Shown: piece after piece, positions 1-11,856 of the stretch
How positions within the stretch are numbered: position 1 is the first letter of the stretch
Layout of the letters: each line of letters opens with the position of its first letter
Assembly (NCBI RefSeq): GCF_000485595.1
Contig: NW_014577535.1
Coordinates: 111,370-164,183, forward strand
From: Priapulus caudatus
Lineage: Eukaryota > Priapulida > Priapulimorpha > Priapulimorphida > Priapulidae
Length of the DNA: 52,814 nt
Direction: 5' to 3'
Made by a program: the position numbers and the translations under genes
The notes under the pieces: model-generated
Seen by the model: the letters and a program-made list of their open reading frames with translations, nothing else
Databases searched by the model: none
What the model was told of the DNA's origin: nothing

Positions 1-4
1 ACTC

Positions 5-39
5 TGTGTGTGACTGTGTATCTGTGTGTGTGTGTGTGT

Positions 40-91
<52 letters not shown>
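5..91. repeat. (TG)n microsatellite
   Basis: An almost pure TG dinucleotide run with a few substitutions opens the window. The reading frame across it encodes only Cys/Val repeats and is not a gene. Confidence 0.95.
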
Positions 92-93
<2 letters not shown>

Positions 94-900
94 AACGTTG
101 CAAGTAAGGGACAAAATCTAGCTCAAACTAATAGGAGTAGTAGCTCTCCATTTTACATGTGTAATTTGAACAAAATATCACTTCATTTACCAGATTCAGG
201 CATGCACGCGAGCTTATGCATCCCGCTTTGGTACAGGAAACTTTTGTATTACTAAGCGCTTTAATTTTTATTAATAAAGTAAATAGACGGCATGCTCTCT
301 CTAAATAAAAAGTATAATTACAAGAAAATGCTACTACTTCTTTTGGATAGCTGTACACACAGCTGCAGATGTTATCTGCATCATATAGGTATCGCCATCT
401 ACTGGAGGATTTAAGCATTATTGGTGTGATGACAGCTAGGGCATTCTCAATCTGCATGGTTACATAGAACATAATGATATGTTTGAGTGCGTGTACTACC
501 CAATATTACAGATATTTATGCTTGTTATTAAAAACAGTCAACATGGGTACATTACCCACTCAATGTTCATGTTTGAATTTAGCTCTTTTTACAAATTAGT
601 TTGTACTAAGCATTGCAATATAACAGAAATTTGCTCGTCTGTAAAAGTAAGAACAAGGTTAAATACACACTAGAAGACACGACAAAACTATGTGCTCCTT
701 TGACAACAAACCATTGTTCTAGTACATTTAGGATAACTTGAACGTACAGCTAGTTAGGCTACGATTAACAAGAGGCGAATTAATAAATAATGATAAAAAT
801 ATGTCAAAATTATTAAAACAATAACAGGTAAGATTTGAATAAGGATATCATTAACATAATTATAATATTTTTGTACACATATAGTTGAAAATTTCACGCT

Positions 901-948
<48 letters not shown>

Positions 949-2110
949 TGATATGGTTTAATTGATTATATGTACAGATAACTAGATCATTAATCGATCA
1001 TCTTGCTGATTGTTTTCACATGTTACTGCAACTAGCATAGCGTTTCAGATGAAGAGCGAATGAAATTCTTTGTCAATGATTGTTGCCGCCCGCTCTCTCC
1101 CTCTAGCTGTTTCTTCCACCTCCCATCTCCTGCTTTCCCTCCCCCTCCCTCCCTCCCCACATCTCTCTATATAATAATGTATATACGTAGCTATTATATA
1201 TAACATTAAAATAAAATAAAATATGTAATTGTGTCATATATTTCATATGTTCCGTAGTGCGAAATATATCGAGAGAGCTGATCAAGATCGAGTTTTACAC
1301 AGCTAGTTTTCCAACAAACACCAGGTCACAGTCGTACTCTGGCCGGTCCTGCATAAAAGCTTCAGGCCGCATATGAACACCGCTTTGCTGAGCGTTTACT
1401 GCGTCCTCACAGAATTGATTATCTTTTTTTAGAATGGGTATCTCGGCTTTTTACCCCTGATGTCGGCACCAAGGTGGAGGCCTAAGGTCCATTCTCAGTA
1501 TTCCGGTTAATTAAAATTGTAATTTCGGCTCTCCCGCGTCCCGGATGACTTCTGTTCGTAAATATATCATCTGGTATTTTCCGGTTTCCATGAAATAACT
1601 GCCCCCTCCATATTGCATACCTGCGTGCCTTTTAGCACATCCTCATTAATCCGCCCGTAGGTGGCGCACTAAGCACTAACGCACCAAGCTCATATATGTT
1701 ACGATGGAACGAATGGTTCTTCGCGCATTCCTTGCCGCTTAATTTACGCGTCGGCCATAGGGAAATAGTTGAGTTGGTTGTCATGGCAACGAGTCCAAAC
1801 GTTTGTTAACAGAATTTACAGCAGAACAGCGGGAAGAAAAATTTAATATCTTCACAATTATTAGTATAATAACCAGACGTCAATGACAGACGAATCACCG
1901 TGTAACCGCTGCAACACAGTGAACACACGCTGCGTGCAATAAAAACCGGGCAAAATGTAATCTACAATATCTACAATCTTCCAAAGCAAACGTTAGTTTA
2001 TTTGTTATGATTATAAAAAATACAAACTACTGCGAAGCAAAATGAAATGTTGCGATTTCGCTAGTCACTATATAATTATAAGCAAACGTCATTGTTGGGT
2101 CCGTAATTAA
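92..2110. other. Intergenic stretch without a recognised gene
   Basis: I see no coding region with recognisable protein features here. The stretch is AT-rich. It holds a short (TA)n run near 909-940 and a pyrimidine-rich CTCC/CCCTCCCT tract near 1089-1158. Small open frames are short and of low complexity. Confidence 0.6.
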
Positions 2111-2531
2111 CGGCCCAGTCACACATACACGACGCACGGCCCGCGCACTGAAAAATTAGTGCCATTGCGTTGTCTTTCGCTGGGTGTGCGTCAGCATTCG
2201 TTACACGTTCGTCGAGCGCGCTGGACCAACGCTATGCATTCGTTGTCATTCGCTGTGTGAGTCGGGATTTTTGTGCATGCACAAAAATGTGCCCGGAGCT
2301 CAACGCAATAATGTACACGCCAGAAGGACGCGGAGCACACGCTGGGTATTCGTTGTATGTTCGTCGGCTGAGGTGTAGCGAACACCTAGTGCACACCTAG
2401 CGTGCTTCTAACGCATGTCCAGCGAACATGCAGCGAATATGGGCGTGCTGAACGAGTGCTGAACGAGTCTGTAGCGCGCCCAGCGTTCTTCTAGCGTGTT
2501 GCTAGCGTGTACGCAGCGTGTAGCCATGGGG

Positions 2532-2539
2532 TATATAAA
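2532..2539 (+). promoter_or_regulatory. TATA box of the Harbinger gene
   Basis: The string TATATAAA lies 100 bp upstream of the transposase-like ATG at 2639 and inside the transposon. It is followed by a GC-rich stretch suitable for a transcription start. It is probably the element's own promoter, given the spacing and the lack of another gene nearby. Confidence 0.5.
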
Positions 2540-2638
2540 CGGGTCCCGCCCCACCTCCACATCATCACTTCTCCTCCGACCCTCATGGGTGATGACAGAA
2601 GTTCCTGCTGATCGTGTCTAGAAGAACCACCTCAGAAG

Positions 2639-3064
2639 ATGGAGGATCCCGACAGGCTGCGACTACAATACGAAATCGCGGTTCTCCAACATCAGCAGAA
2701 CGTTATGGAACTGGCACTTCACCAAGTCTATGTCATCAGGAGAGGGAGAAGAGAAGAGGTCAACGGATGTTCTGGGTCCGACCGTGGATCGGTAGGCGAC
2801 GACAATTTGGCCTGTATGACCAGCTACTTGTTGAACTCCGTAACGAAGACCAGGCAGCCTTCAAGAACTTCATGCGGATGCCCCCCCGAGATGTTCGACG
2901 AGCTGCTAACCAGAATGGGTCCGAGGATCACCAAGCAGAATACAACCTACAGAGAGGCCCTCGACCCTGGTCTGAAGCTTGCCCTCACTCTGCGGCATCT
3001 TGCCCCTGGGACAAAGTATCACTTTATGTCCTATGGGTGGAGGGTGCCTCACAACACCATATCC
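2639..3064 (+). pseudogene. HARBI1-like transposase/nuclease N-terminal fragment
   Basis: Reading from the ATG at 2639 gives an N-terminal Harbinger nuclease segment, MEDPDRLRLQYEIAVLQ, and then the frame is lost. The expected continuation appears in the +1 frame from about 2748 to 2880, with landmarks VRPWIGRRRQFG and YDQLLVELR. The original frame returns after a C-homopolymer at 2881-2887, with EMFDELLTRMGPRI and GTKYHFMSYGWRVPHNTIS. In HARBI1-type proteins this block is the helical region before the DDE nuclease core. Two frameshifts and a missing catalytic domain make this a dead remnant. Similarity ends near 3064, where subterminal repeats begin. The identification is confident for family and weak for exact subfamily. 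Confidence 0.8.
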
Positions 3065-3386
3065 CTGACCTGTTCGTTCGGTGACCTGATCGTTCGCTGG
3101 CTGTGCGTTGAATGCGCGGTGCATGCGCGGACCATTCGTTCCGTGCGCTAGCAACACGCTGTGCATTCGTTGGATTTTTTAACATGTGCGCTCTGTATAC
3201 GCTCTGTATGCGGCCTGTATACGCGCAGCGCGCTAGCAACACGCTGTGCATTCGTTGTCAACTCGCTAGCTTCTCCCAAATCCTGACAAAAGTTGGACGC
3301 ACAACGACGCACTGATCTTATTTTCCATTTTTTGATTAATTTTAAATGCGCGGGCTGTGCGTCGCGTATGTATGACTGGGCCATAA

Positions 3387-4330
3387 TATTCCATTCAATT
3401 TTCACTGATCAAGTCAGTAACGCTTATAAATAATGAAACGTTTGATAGGACACGCACGAAACAAACATACAGCGTAACTACGTTTATTTGTATCCTACTA
3501 CGTAATCTTCACAATTTATTTAGTTCGTACGGCCGACGCATAAGCCTGATGGCTAGGCCGCAAGTGATGGCTAATTTCGGGGCAGCTACGGGGACGTATG
3601 GAGTTAATCTAAATTAAGTAGACATGTATATTTCGGTATGCACAAGGTAATGTGTTTCTACATATGACTAGCAATTACACATGTGCATTTATCCTAGCTA
3701 TTGTTACTGCAGTATTTATTTTATCATGTAACGTATTTGAATTGAAGGCTGCTATATAATAACTACAGTTACCATTGTATCTAGGTTTCGCACGACTAGA
3801 GGGCAAGGGGTACCATCTGAGTCCCCAAGTTGAGAATAACTCTACCACCAATCACCAAGAATCACAAAACAGCTCGGTTTCCAATCACCAAGAATTCAAA
3901 TGTGGTTAAATACACTCCCACATTCACAATTTACATTCCGACAATTCATTCCAAGCAATTATACATTGGACAGCGAGGTAAACTAATTAAACCTATAGTA
4001 AAGTTTAATATGCTGTATCCCGTTTCATGCTGAAATGGACATGTCAATGAAGCATATGGCTATTTAATCGGCATTAAAAACGATAAACGCCCAAGTCAAA
4101 CACAGCATTACACACAAAAAGCAAAAAGTGATCCTCTGTGTCGATCGATGATGTGACACAGCGTATGTTGCTTTCAACTTGTTTGTCTTCAGTTCTTACG
4201 AGACTGATTCCTTTCATTTGTACTACGCGTACCCGACATATCAGCTCGACGGTGATTGTGCTACGTTATATATATATATAGTCACAATTACTTCGCCTTG
4301 ATTGTGCATTATCTTGGCTTCACCTGCGTG
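3387..4330. other. Intergenic stretch, no gene recognised
   Basis: This is AT-rich single-copy-looking DNA between the Harbinger element and a short dispersed repeat. A 67-codon frame at 3830-4033 has no recognisable features. I found nothing else to support. Confidence 0.5.
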
Positions 4331-4388
4331 GCGTTGGTTGAAACGTAGATAGACCTACGTCATTCAGTGACGTTTCTACTAACTACTA
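4331..4388 (+). repeat. 58 bp dispersed repeat, copy 1
   Basis: This segment begins GCGTTGGTTG and ends TTTCTACTAACTACTA. It recurs with two mismatches at 5197-5254, about 870 bp away. It contains short inverted words (CGTAGATAG and CTACGTC; GTTGGTTGAAACG and CGTTTCTACTAAC), so it can fold into an imperfect hairpin. A very small miniature transposon or its solo end is possible. Confidence 0.7.
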
Positions 4389-4847
4389 GTCCATATGATA
4401 AACGGTCATCCACGCGAACACGAATGTAGCTATTACAGATATTACATGAATGCGTATGTGTATAAATCAAAGTATTCGTGGCGACGTATAACATTAAATA
4501 TATTTAAATAAATAGTGTCTGAAAGTATATTCAATGAGATAAATAAGTTATCCATGAATTACCAACCATTGTGGCCGTAGTTTTGCAGCTAAAATGAGAT
4601 GATCGGTTTCAGATTGCTTTGAAAAAGTGCACATCCTTTGGGATTACACGAGGAAACCCGGCATATAGAACAGCATAGTGGCGCTCCTGTCATATTTTAT
4701 TTTTTGAGCATTTGATCTTGTTCGTAACCGTAGTAATCTCGTAGCAATAGGCCAATTTTCGTTACATGAGGTATTATTGTCAACAAATTTCCCGCAAGGT
4801 ATGAAAACCCATTATTGGATCGAATATAGTTGCAAAATTGGTAAAAG

Positions 4848-4850
<3 letters not shown>

Positions 4851-4902
<52 letters not shown>

Positions 4903-4923
4903 ACACCACACCACACCCACACC
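4851..4923. repeat. (CA)n microsatellite
   Basis: A pure CA run grades into CACCACA units and is followed by an AT-rich tract. Frames across it encode only His/Thr or Val/Cys repeats. Confidence 0.95.
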
Positions 4924-5196
4924 ACAATATATATTATATATATTTATATACATTTTCGTTATAATTATTATACATTAGTATATATATTTATATTCTAGTA
5001 GTAAGTATACTAGAACTACTAGAAATCACTACGTAAACGTTGCAAAACCTCGTGCTAGCTCACAGATATAGTAACAAGAATTGCCTATGTCGAGCACAAC
5101 GAGCGCGTGCACACTAACATCCAATAAGGTGTGCGCCAGCGCGATTCGATTTGTTCACCGATGACACTTATACTCACTGATAAATATATATACGTA

Positions 5197-5254
5197 GCGT
5201 TGGTTGTAACGTAGATAGACCTACGTCATTCATTGACGTTTCTACTAACTACTA
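5197..5254 (+). repeat. 58 bp dispersed repeat, copy 2
   Basis: This is the second copy of the sequence at 4331-4388, in the same orientation and nearly identical. The flanks are unrelated apart from AT richness, so the pair looks like two insertions and not a segmental duplication. Confidence 0.7.
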
Positions 5255-6122
5255 TATATATATTATATTACCCGGTTATATATTATATAGATTAGCGGTT
5301 ATATTGGAGCACCACGGTTCCTTTCGGTGGGTCGTGAACGCCGCTAAGCAGTATGTCGAGGTGCGCGATCAGGCGTTTCGCCTGGAAGGTGATGTGAGAG
5401 ATTGCGAGCTGCACGCTGATTGTCTATCTGCGCCGGCGTCGACGGTGTAGAGGATCGTCGGAATCGTCAGGGCTCCGTAGCTGCGACGAAGGCGCGGTGT
5501 GCCATGGCGCGCCGAACAGCACCCGAAGACACCTGGCAGACGTGAAAGGATTGTGAGCATGCGTATCGTTCCGTCGCGATAGAAATTCGATTGCGCTAGT
5601 CGGATGAACAGCTGCTGACGGTATGATGATTCAGAATTTTCTCTTTTAAATATGTGAGAATGGGTATTGTAATGGAACGATTGGTAAATTGTTATGGACT
5701 ATCGTATTCTGGGTTGTTCGCCTGTAACAACGCATGCAAAATTATTCGATCTATTTAATATTGCAAGACTACTCTTTCATGTCTGCTTATCGGTCGACGA
5801 ATCGCTTGATTTGTGCATTCAACAAATTCTAATGTACGTATTGCTAACAAATTCATACCATACCGTCAGAGTAACAGACCAACGCCGCTGGCTTGCCCGA
5901 GAAAATGTCCGTATCGAAATGAATGATCATGTTAGTGAGCGTCAGGTGGAATCGTCTGATAAGTACTCCGTAGACACGTAGACGAAAGCGTCTGCGTCAT
6001 TGATGATGCCTCTCGCATTTCTTGGCCGCAGCGGGATATCCTCAATGCGCTGAGGTGTGTCATTTGTAGCTCGCCATCATTAGTGGAAGTTCAGTTCCAA
6101 GGGTCTAAGAACAAAATTTGCG

Positions 6123-6351
<229 letters not shown>

Positions 6352-6363
6352 TAGTTCATGGAG

Positions 6364-6620
<257 letters not shown>

Positions 6621-6774
6621 AATACTCTCTGAAATTTCTGGGTAGGTGATGGACATCAAGCGCGGTATGCCGCAGTGTTACAGAAGAGTCCACAGTGACT
6701 CTTTTGAATTCAGTAGTCTGAAAAGTGATTACCTTCATTGTCGAAAAAGTAGTTTTTTACTCTTATTTTTACTC

Positions 6775-6930
6775 TCGCACACACCCACACATGCAAGCAC
6801 GTACACACTTAGGCACGCTCGGGCGCACAAGCGATCACAGGCACGCACACGCACAGATACGTACGTACACGCACACAGACACAGACTCACACGCGCACGC
6901 AGATGCGCACGCACGCGCACACACTCCCGT
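6775..6930. repeat. CA/CG-rich degenerate microsatellite
   Basis: Imperfect ACGCACACGCA-type units fill this interval. The open frames on both strands are low-complexity His/Thr/Arg or Cys/Val translations. Confidence 0.8.
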
Positions 6931-7134
6931 GTCCCTAGCATAAGAATACCATCGACATCTGTCACCAAAAAGCATCTGGATAACGAGCTCATGTTGCCGA
7001 GTGATTCTAACAAAACTGTCAGTAAGTTTATCTGCCTGCACGCGCGTGCATGTGCACGTACCCACGCGCTCCACTAGTACACACTAGTACTAACCATGTC
7101 GTCACCGCTCACAGCAGTATACTATACATATGGT

Positions 7135-7262
7135 TAGGAGTGAATAATAATAGATCAATTCTATTTCTATTTCTATTCTATTTCCATCTATTATACTGTC
7201 GATACTATTACTGTCGATACTTATACTGTCGATTCTATTTCTATCTATTATTATTCACTCCT
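7135..7262. mobile_element. 128 bp miniature inverted-repeat element
   Basis: Inverted ends of about 20 bp, AGGAGTGAATAATAATAGAT, face each other. The element is flanked by an exact 8 bp direct repeat CATATGGT (7127-7134 and 7263-7270), the target duplication length of hAT transposons. The interior is a CTATTT/CTGTCGATA simple-sequence filler. The terminal AGGAGTG word is shared with elements at 11745, 46352 and 47189. Confidence 0.8.
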
Positions 7263-7575
7263 CATATGGTCTATCGTAGTGTCGTTACGCATTAGTTATC
7301 TATTCACGCTGTGCATTATTTGAGAAGTTAACTGGAGATGTCGTAAAAGCATCAAGGAAGAGAGTAATCAGAATATTTTTACCAACACCAAATTTGAACG
7401 AACCCGGCAAGATGAAATCACACCGTGACAAGAAATCGAATTCTCCGGGCGAAATTAGTATAAGCCGAGAACATTTGTTCAGCAAGCGACAGAGTTGTAA
7501 GCATCTTAATTATCACCGAACGGCGCTCGATAACATGAAATTAACCGTCAGTATGAGATGAATGATCGAGGTATC

Positions 7576-7579
<4 letters not shown>

Positions 7580-7629
<50 letters not shown>

Positions 7630-7640
7630 ATATATATATA
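7580..7640. repeat. (AT)n microsatellite
   Basis: A pure AT alternation is broken once by TATTATAT near its middle. No other function is visible. Confidence 0.95.
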
Positions 7641-9193
7641 AGCTATATCTCCATACAAGGTCGGCAATTAGTATGGTTTTCCGATGAGCCAATTAGTGTG
7701 TTTGGCACAGGAGCAGGGTCTCCTACGTTTAATTCCACTGAGCAGCGACCGCGTATGATCGCGATAAACGAGGCTATCGTCTGCTAGGTAATCGTAGGTA
7801 ATAACTGTAGGTAGGTATCGACTCTGGGCGCAGGGCTCCTCGATGCGATATTGGTGGGACGCGAGCGAGGCCGGGAGAGACATCGGCACGAAACTCATAC
7901 GCCACTCTTGGCTCTTGGTCTCACTTGCTTGATATTTATCGGGACTGAACTCGCGTGCACCCCTTCATTGTCTGACAGGGGTGGCGCTAGAGGAAAAGAG
8001 GAGCGGACTACAACCCCTGCCGGGGAAAAATTGAAGTAACTCGTCGACTGTACCATCTACGAAAAAAGATTGCAATCTCTCTCATTCCGTAGCGCTGCGT
8101 TACACGCAGTAATTAACAAAATCAAAATCAGCAGGACCGCGGGCAAATTTATTTGTACATATGATATATTACAATTTTTAAATTATAATTAATGTTATAT
8201 CGCAATCATTTCCTGGTGAAGATGCTAAAGAGGCCACTTTACATGTTCACGTTTCAAACAAAATCGGATCCCCTACTTTAAGATAGCATTTGGCCTCCTA
8301 TTCTTATTGTGAATTATTTTGGTATTCCCTCTCATCGAGGACCTTCGCCCCTGTGTCGGGCAATCTCTGGTGTCATCCTAGCTATACGAAATAACGAAAT
8401 GGCTGAACGCGTCTCTATAATATTCAGGTAGGTTTCAAACGAGAGAAAATATAATCGTCTCTCTGTGAAATCAACTATTCGCGGCCGTCAATGCCGCATT
8501 TTCCATTCCCCTTTTGTGTCTTACACGACGATTGTGCCGCGCAACGAACCGTCTGAACACGCAAGTAATAATCGCTTTTATGAAAACGAGACGCAAGATT
8601 CGGATTACGAACTCGAGCGTTTGCGGCTGTGAACGCGTTCTCCGTGTAGAGCGATGCTTTCGTGCTGCCCATCGTTTGCGACTTATACAGCGGGCGCATC
8701 GTGTTCCGCGGTCGCATAATTATCTTATCTTATCTTATCTTCATCGCGTTTTCACCTTTTATTTTTTCACGCGTTTATTTTACCTGCATCTCAAGAGGAT
8801 CGATGGCTGATACATAGACAGAGCACGCATGGCATATTATACTCGAGAGGGCACACGTGTGCCCGTGCTATATACTACAGGAAGAAAGTCCTCGGTACAG
8901 CAAGATTTCATTACGCTATCTTGACCAAAGGTATACGTTCAAAGCGCTACTACCGGAGGAACGGTGAAGAGCGTAGCGGCACATCACCGCAGCATTGTAA
9001 TGGGCAAACGATCTTCAACTCGCTAATGGAACACCTGCACACGGACGTCACGTACACGGATGCTAACGGGCAAAGGCGCGATGTGTTCGAGGACGAGCGA
9101 CATTCGCGGCTACGAATACTTTTCGGATTCGATAAATCGGAATTCCAATAACCAGCGAGATTCTCACGCGGACTCGCGTTCGTCGCGTCACAT
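7641..9193. other. Stretch without a confidently recognised gene
   Basis: This interval lies inside the putative intron(s) of the decayed FMN reductase gene. It has a short TTATC run near 8718-8740. It also has a plus-strand frame at 8921-9151 ending in a stop, whose last 50 codons (around FGFDKSEFQ) look somewhat coding-like but match nothing I recognise. The missing second exon of the reductase should lie here, but I could not find it. Confidence 0.4.
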
Positions 9194-9293
9194 CTGACGC
9201 ATGCAGCTCTAGAACCATAGCCTTTCGCTCCGTCACAGGACCACGGCGCCTGTGTCGGAGCGAATGGCTATAGTTCTAGAGCTACGTCTGACG
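9194..9293. repeat. 100 bp hairpin (inverted repeat)
   Basis: Two arms of about 45 bp, from CTGACGCATGCAGCTCTAGA to the reverse complement at 9249-9293, enclose a 9 bp loop. The pair sits just downstream of the donor site of the reductase exon A. A shortened relative with AGCTCTATAATTATAGCCC and CTAGAGCTAG words lies at 11133-11180. A foldback or miniature transposon is likely. Confidence 0.75.
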
Positions 9294-9733
9294 CAGCTAG
9301 TGCTCTTACCCATGATAATCACTTCGTGGCCGGTGTTCTCCAACAGCTCTCGCACGAAGACCGTTACTCGATCACAGAGTCGCCGATGCCTCACCGATCC
9401 CATGAAGATGCACACCTTGTAGTTGTCGCGGGCGGCCATGTCTGTCGAGTCTGTCATAGTATCCCTACTACCATAGTACATGTTATTACGAGGGTAGGGG
9501 GAGTTGTGAGGCGGCGGTTACGGCTGCGCAGTATGCGGCGGCCTGCATGTCAGCTTCGACGCAAATGATCACAGTTGTGTAGCTGCGATATTGCCTCGCT
9601 TTGATTTATTGCCAGTACGAATATTACACAGACTACAACGGCGAAAATGCTCGAATATATAGATTTTTCTGGTGTTTTTTTGCGGGATTGCCACATGTGT
9701 TAGAAAATAACATCGACCTCGCGTCGTGTCATA

Positions 9734-10173
9734 GAGTGGCGTAGTTAGGGGGGGGGGGCCAAAGGGAGCCATGCCCCCCCTGTTGATCCGAACGTAAAAA
9801 GAAAAAGAAAAAAAGAATTGTTCTACTAAAAAGAGAATTGTCCTAGTCAGAATGAAGGCTGTACATGTACTCAAAAGTGCCTCAAATACCAACTCCTGCG
9901 ATCAACATTTTTCTGGGGGAGGACCCCCATACCCCCCCCCGCCTGTTTTTCACCCCCTCCGTTTATATATCTTGGTAGCAGAGAACAACGAACAAAAATG
10001 TTGTCTTTATGCATGGCGCCTGAAACAAAGATTGCTGAGCTGAGAGGTGGGGGAACGTAGGGTGTGGAGAGGGAAGCGGAGGAACCATTAAAATATTAAG
10101 TCATCCACCATTTTGCACAGTTCGCTGTTTTTGCCCCCCCCCCCCCTGTTAAAAAATCCTGGCTACGCCACTG
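9734..10173. mobile_element. hAT-type miniature transposon
   Basis: The ends read GAGTGGCGTAGTTAGG and, inverted on the right, CAGTGGCGTAGCCAGG, a terminal motif typical of hAT elements. Both are followed inwards by G-rich or C-rich homopolymer stretches. An exact 8 bp duplication GTGTCATA flanks the element (9726-9733 and 10174-10181), as hAT transposition generates. The 440 bp interior has no transposase. The CAGTGGCG end and 8 bp duplication make the superfamily call firm. Confidence 0.88.
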
Positions 10174-10181
10174 GTGTCATA

Positions 10182-11744
10182 TGCCCTTTGCCATCGATTC
10201 TAGAACTTCACCCCTGCTAGTTTTTGTCATGACAGCTCAATATTGCCGGCATTTCCAGCATTAGCAAGACAAACGCACCATGCAGCTACGTAACGAAGAG
10301 GAGGATTCCATAACAACGTAATATTTAATAATTAATATGTTAATGAATACGCCGCTAAATTATACAGAAAAATTTAATCAATATAGGCCATACACTCTGC
10401 TCATGTAAATACGCACGTGAGGAAGATATTGGCCTTGATGTTTTGTCTAATGAGCGCAAAAGTGTGCTTCTTTTAACTATTAATAATTAATAATAGGCCG
10501 ATGTTTAGGCCGAAGTTTAGGCCGATGTAAGTCATGGCCATACACTCAATGTAAGCTGACCGCTTTGGACATGTAAGAAGAACACACTGCAATCACAGGC
10601 ACATAGTGCTCCACTCATCATGCAACACTAAACCATCTAAATCCACTAACTCATGCAAACATCTCTAATGTTAGATTAACTATGTCGTAGCTATCACCCG
10701 CGCCACCTGTCATGTCTTGGCGTCATTGTCCTGTCACCATCGTCGCTGTCTCTCCTTTTCCTCAGTGTGTTTAGATTACTTAGAAAAATTACTAGAAATA
10801 CTAAAAGTGAAGAAATTCGAGGGGAAAAACTCACATACCGATCAGCAGGAACAGACAGACGCACGTCCGCACGCGCAGGTGCTAATAACTGGTATCGCCT
10901 ACAGACGTGTCGCAGCTGGTAACTCGGCATTAATCACTCCGACAGTATTGGTGACCGCGAAGCAGATGTGAGCGACTACACGCTATGACTGCTTATGACG
11001 CCCACGACCGCTGCGCGCGTACTACGCGGTGTCGACAACGCTTCGATAGCCTCCTTGAGCGAGCTGCGCATACGACGATGGGGTGTACAATGATGGGTGG
11101 GGTTGGCGTGAGGTGAGTCGGTGCACGTTCGGTACTAGCTCTATAATTATAGCCCTTCGCTCTGGTCCTAGAGCTAGTTCGGTGCCTGCTGCATCACATT
11201 GCTACACGCTGGATAGAGTAGGGTGAACATGGGCGTGGCGAATCACGACCGAATGTAATGTAATGGAGTGGGGTGGGTGAGTGTAATCGGGCAAGGAGGA
11301 ACGATCGAAGTCACGGGGGCCACATACAATTGCGCATGCGTGTAAATTTCAGGTAGTAGCGGCACAGTGACCATTGGTGAGTGCGTAGGCGCGTTAGAGC
11401 AAGTATCTTCTTTTTTCCCTACTCAGATCAAAGCGCAGAGGAAATAAACACGCGCAAGTCTACGCGGTGGATGCAATCTCACGGTATACCTCTCAGTGAA
11501 AGGATTCATTTGATTACTGACACAAGATACTGCGACGAAGAAGCCACATAGATCTAAGGAGACAGTGTAGCGTATGGCACCCGCTGATTCCGATCGTTGT
11601 AATTGCAACGATATGCGAATTCGTGGCACGAGTGCAACGCCATGCAAGTACCTCGAAGGAGCTCTCTCGCGCTCACTCTTCGCACAAACATGCCATTCAC
11701 ACTTACAAGCTACAAGCGCTATACTATCAGCAGTGTCATAATAT
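10182..11744. other. Intergenic stretch, no gene recognised
   Basis: This interval has mixed base composition with a GC-rich part near 10980-11300. Frames at 10694-10971 on both strands and at 11423-11647 on the minus strand have no recognisable domain and no matching splice context. A small hairpin at 11133-11180 is related to the one at 9194-9293. Confidence 0.5.
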
Positions 11745-11793
11745 CAGGAGTGTATTATATAGAGATTCTTATCCTTATAATTATACACTCCTG
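11745..11793. mobile_element. 49 bp micro-element with CAGGAGTG ends
   Basis: Inverted ends CAGGAGTGTATTATA and TAATTATACACTCCTG are flanked by a direct repeat ATAATAT (11738-11744 and 11794-11800). The element is so short that it is almost only its termini. A further CACTCCTG terminus lies at 11849-11856, so a nested or composite arrangement is possible. Confidence 0.65.
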
Positions 11794-11856
11794 ATAATAT
11801 GGACACAATATGTATATAGACACGTAATATAGACTGTCTATATTAAAACACTCCTG

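Larger units (their letters stand above)
2111..3383 (+). mobile_element. Non-autonomous PIF/Harbinger DNA transposon
   Basis: The element is 1273 bp and is bounded by inverted repeats of about 37 bp that begin (C/T)GGCCCAGTCA and share GACGCAC and GCCCGCGCA blocks. It is flanked on both sides by the trinucleotide TAA (2108-2110 and 3384-3386). A 3 bp TWA-type target duplication is the hallmark of the PIF/Harbinger superfamily. Inside the ends are subterminal direct and inverted repeats built from TGCATTCGTTG and CGCTAGCAACACG words, as expected for transposase-binding regions. The interior holds a TATA box and the broken 5' part of a HARBI1-like nuclease gene. The catalytic DDE region and the Myb-like second gene are absent, so the copy could move only in trans. 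Confidence 0.9.
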
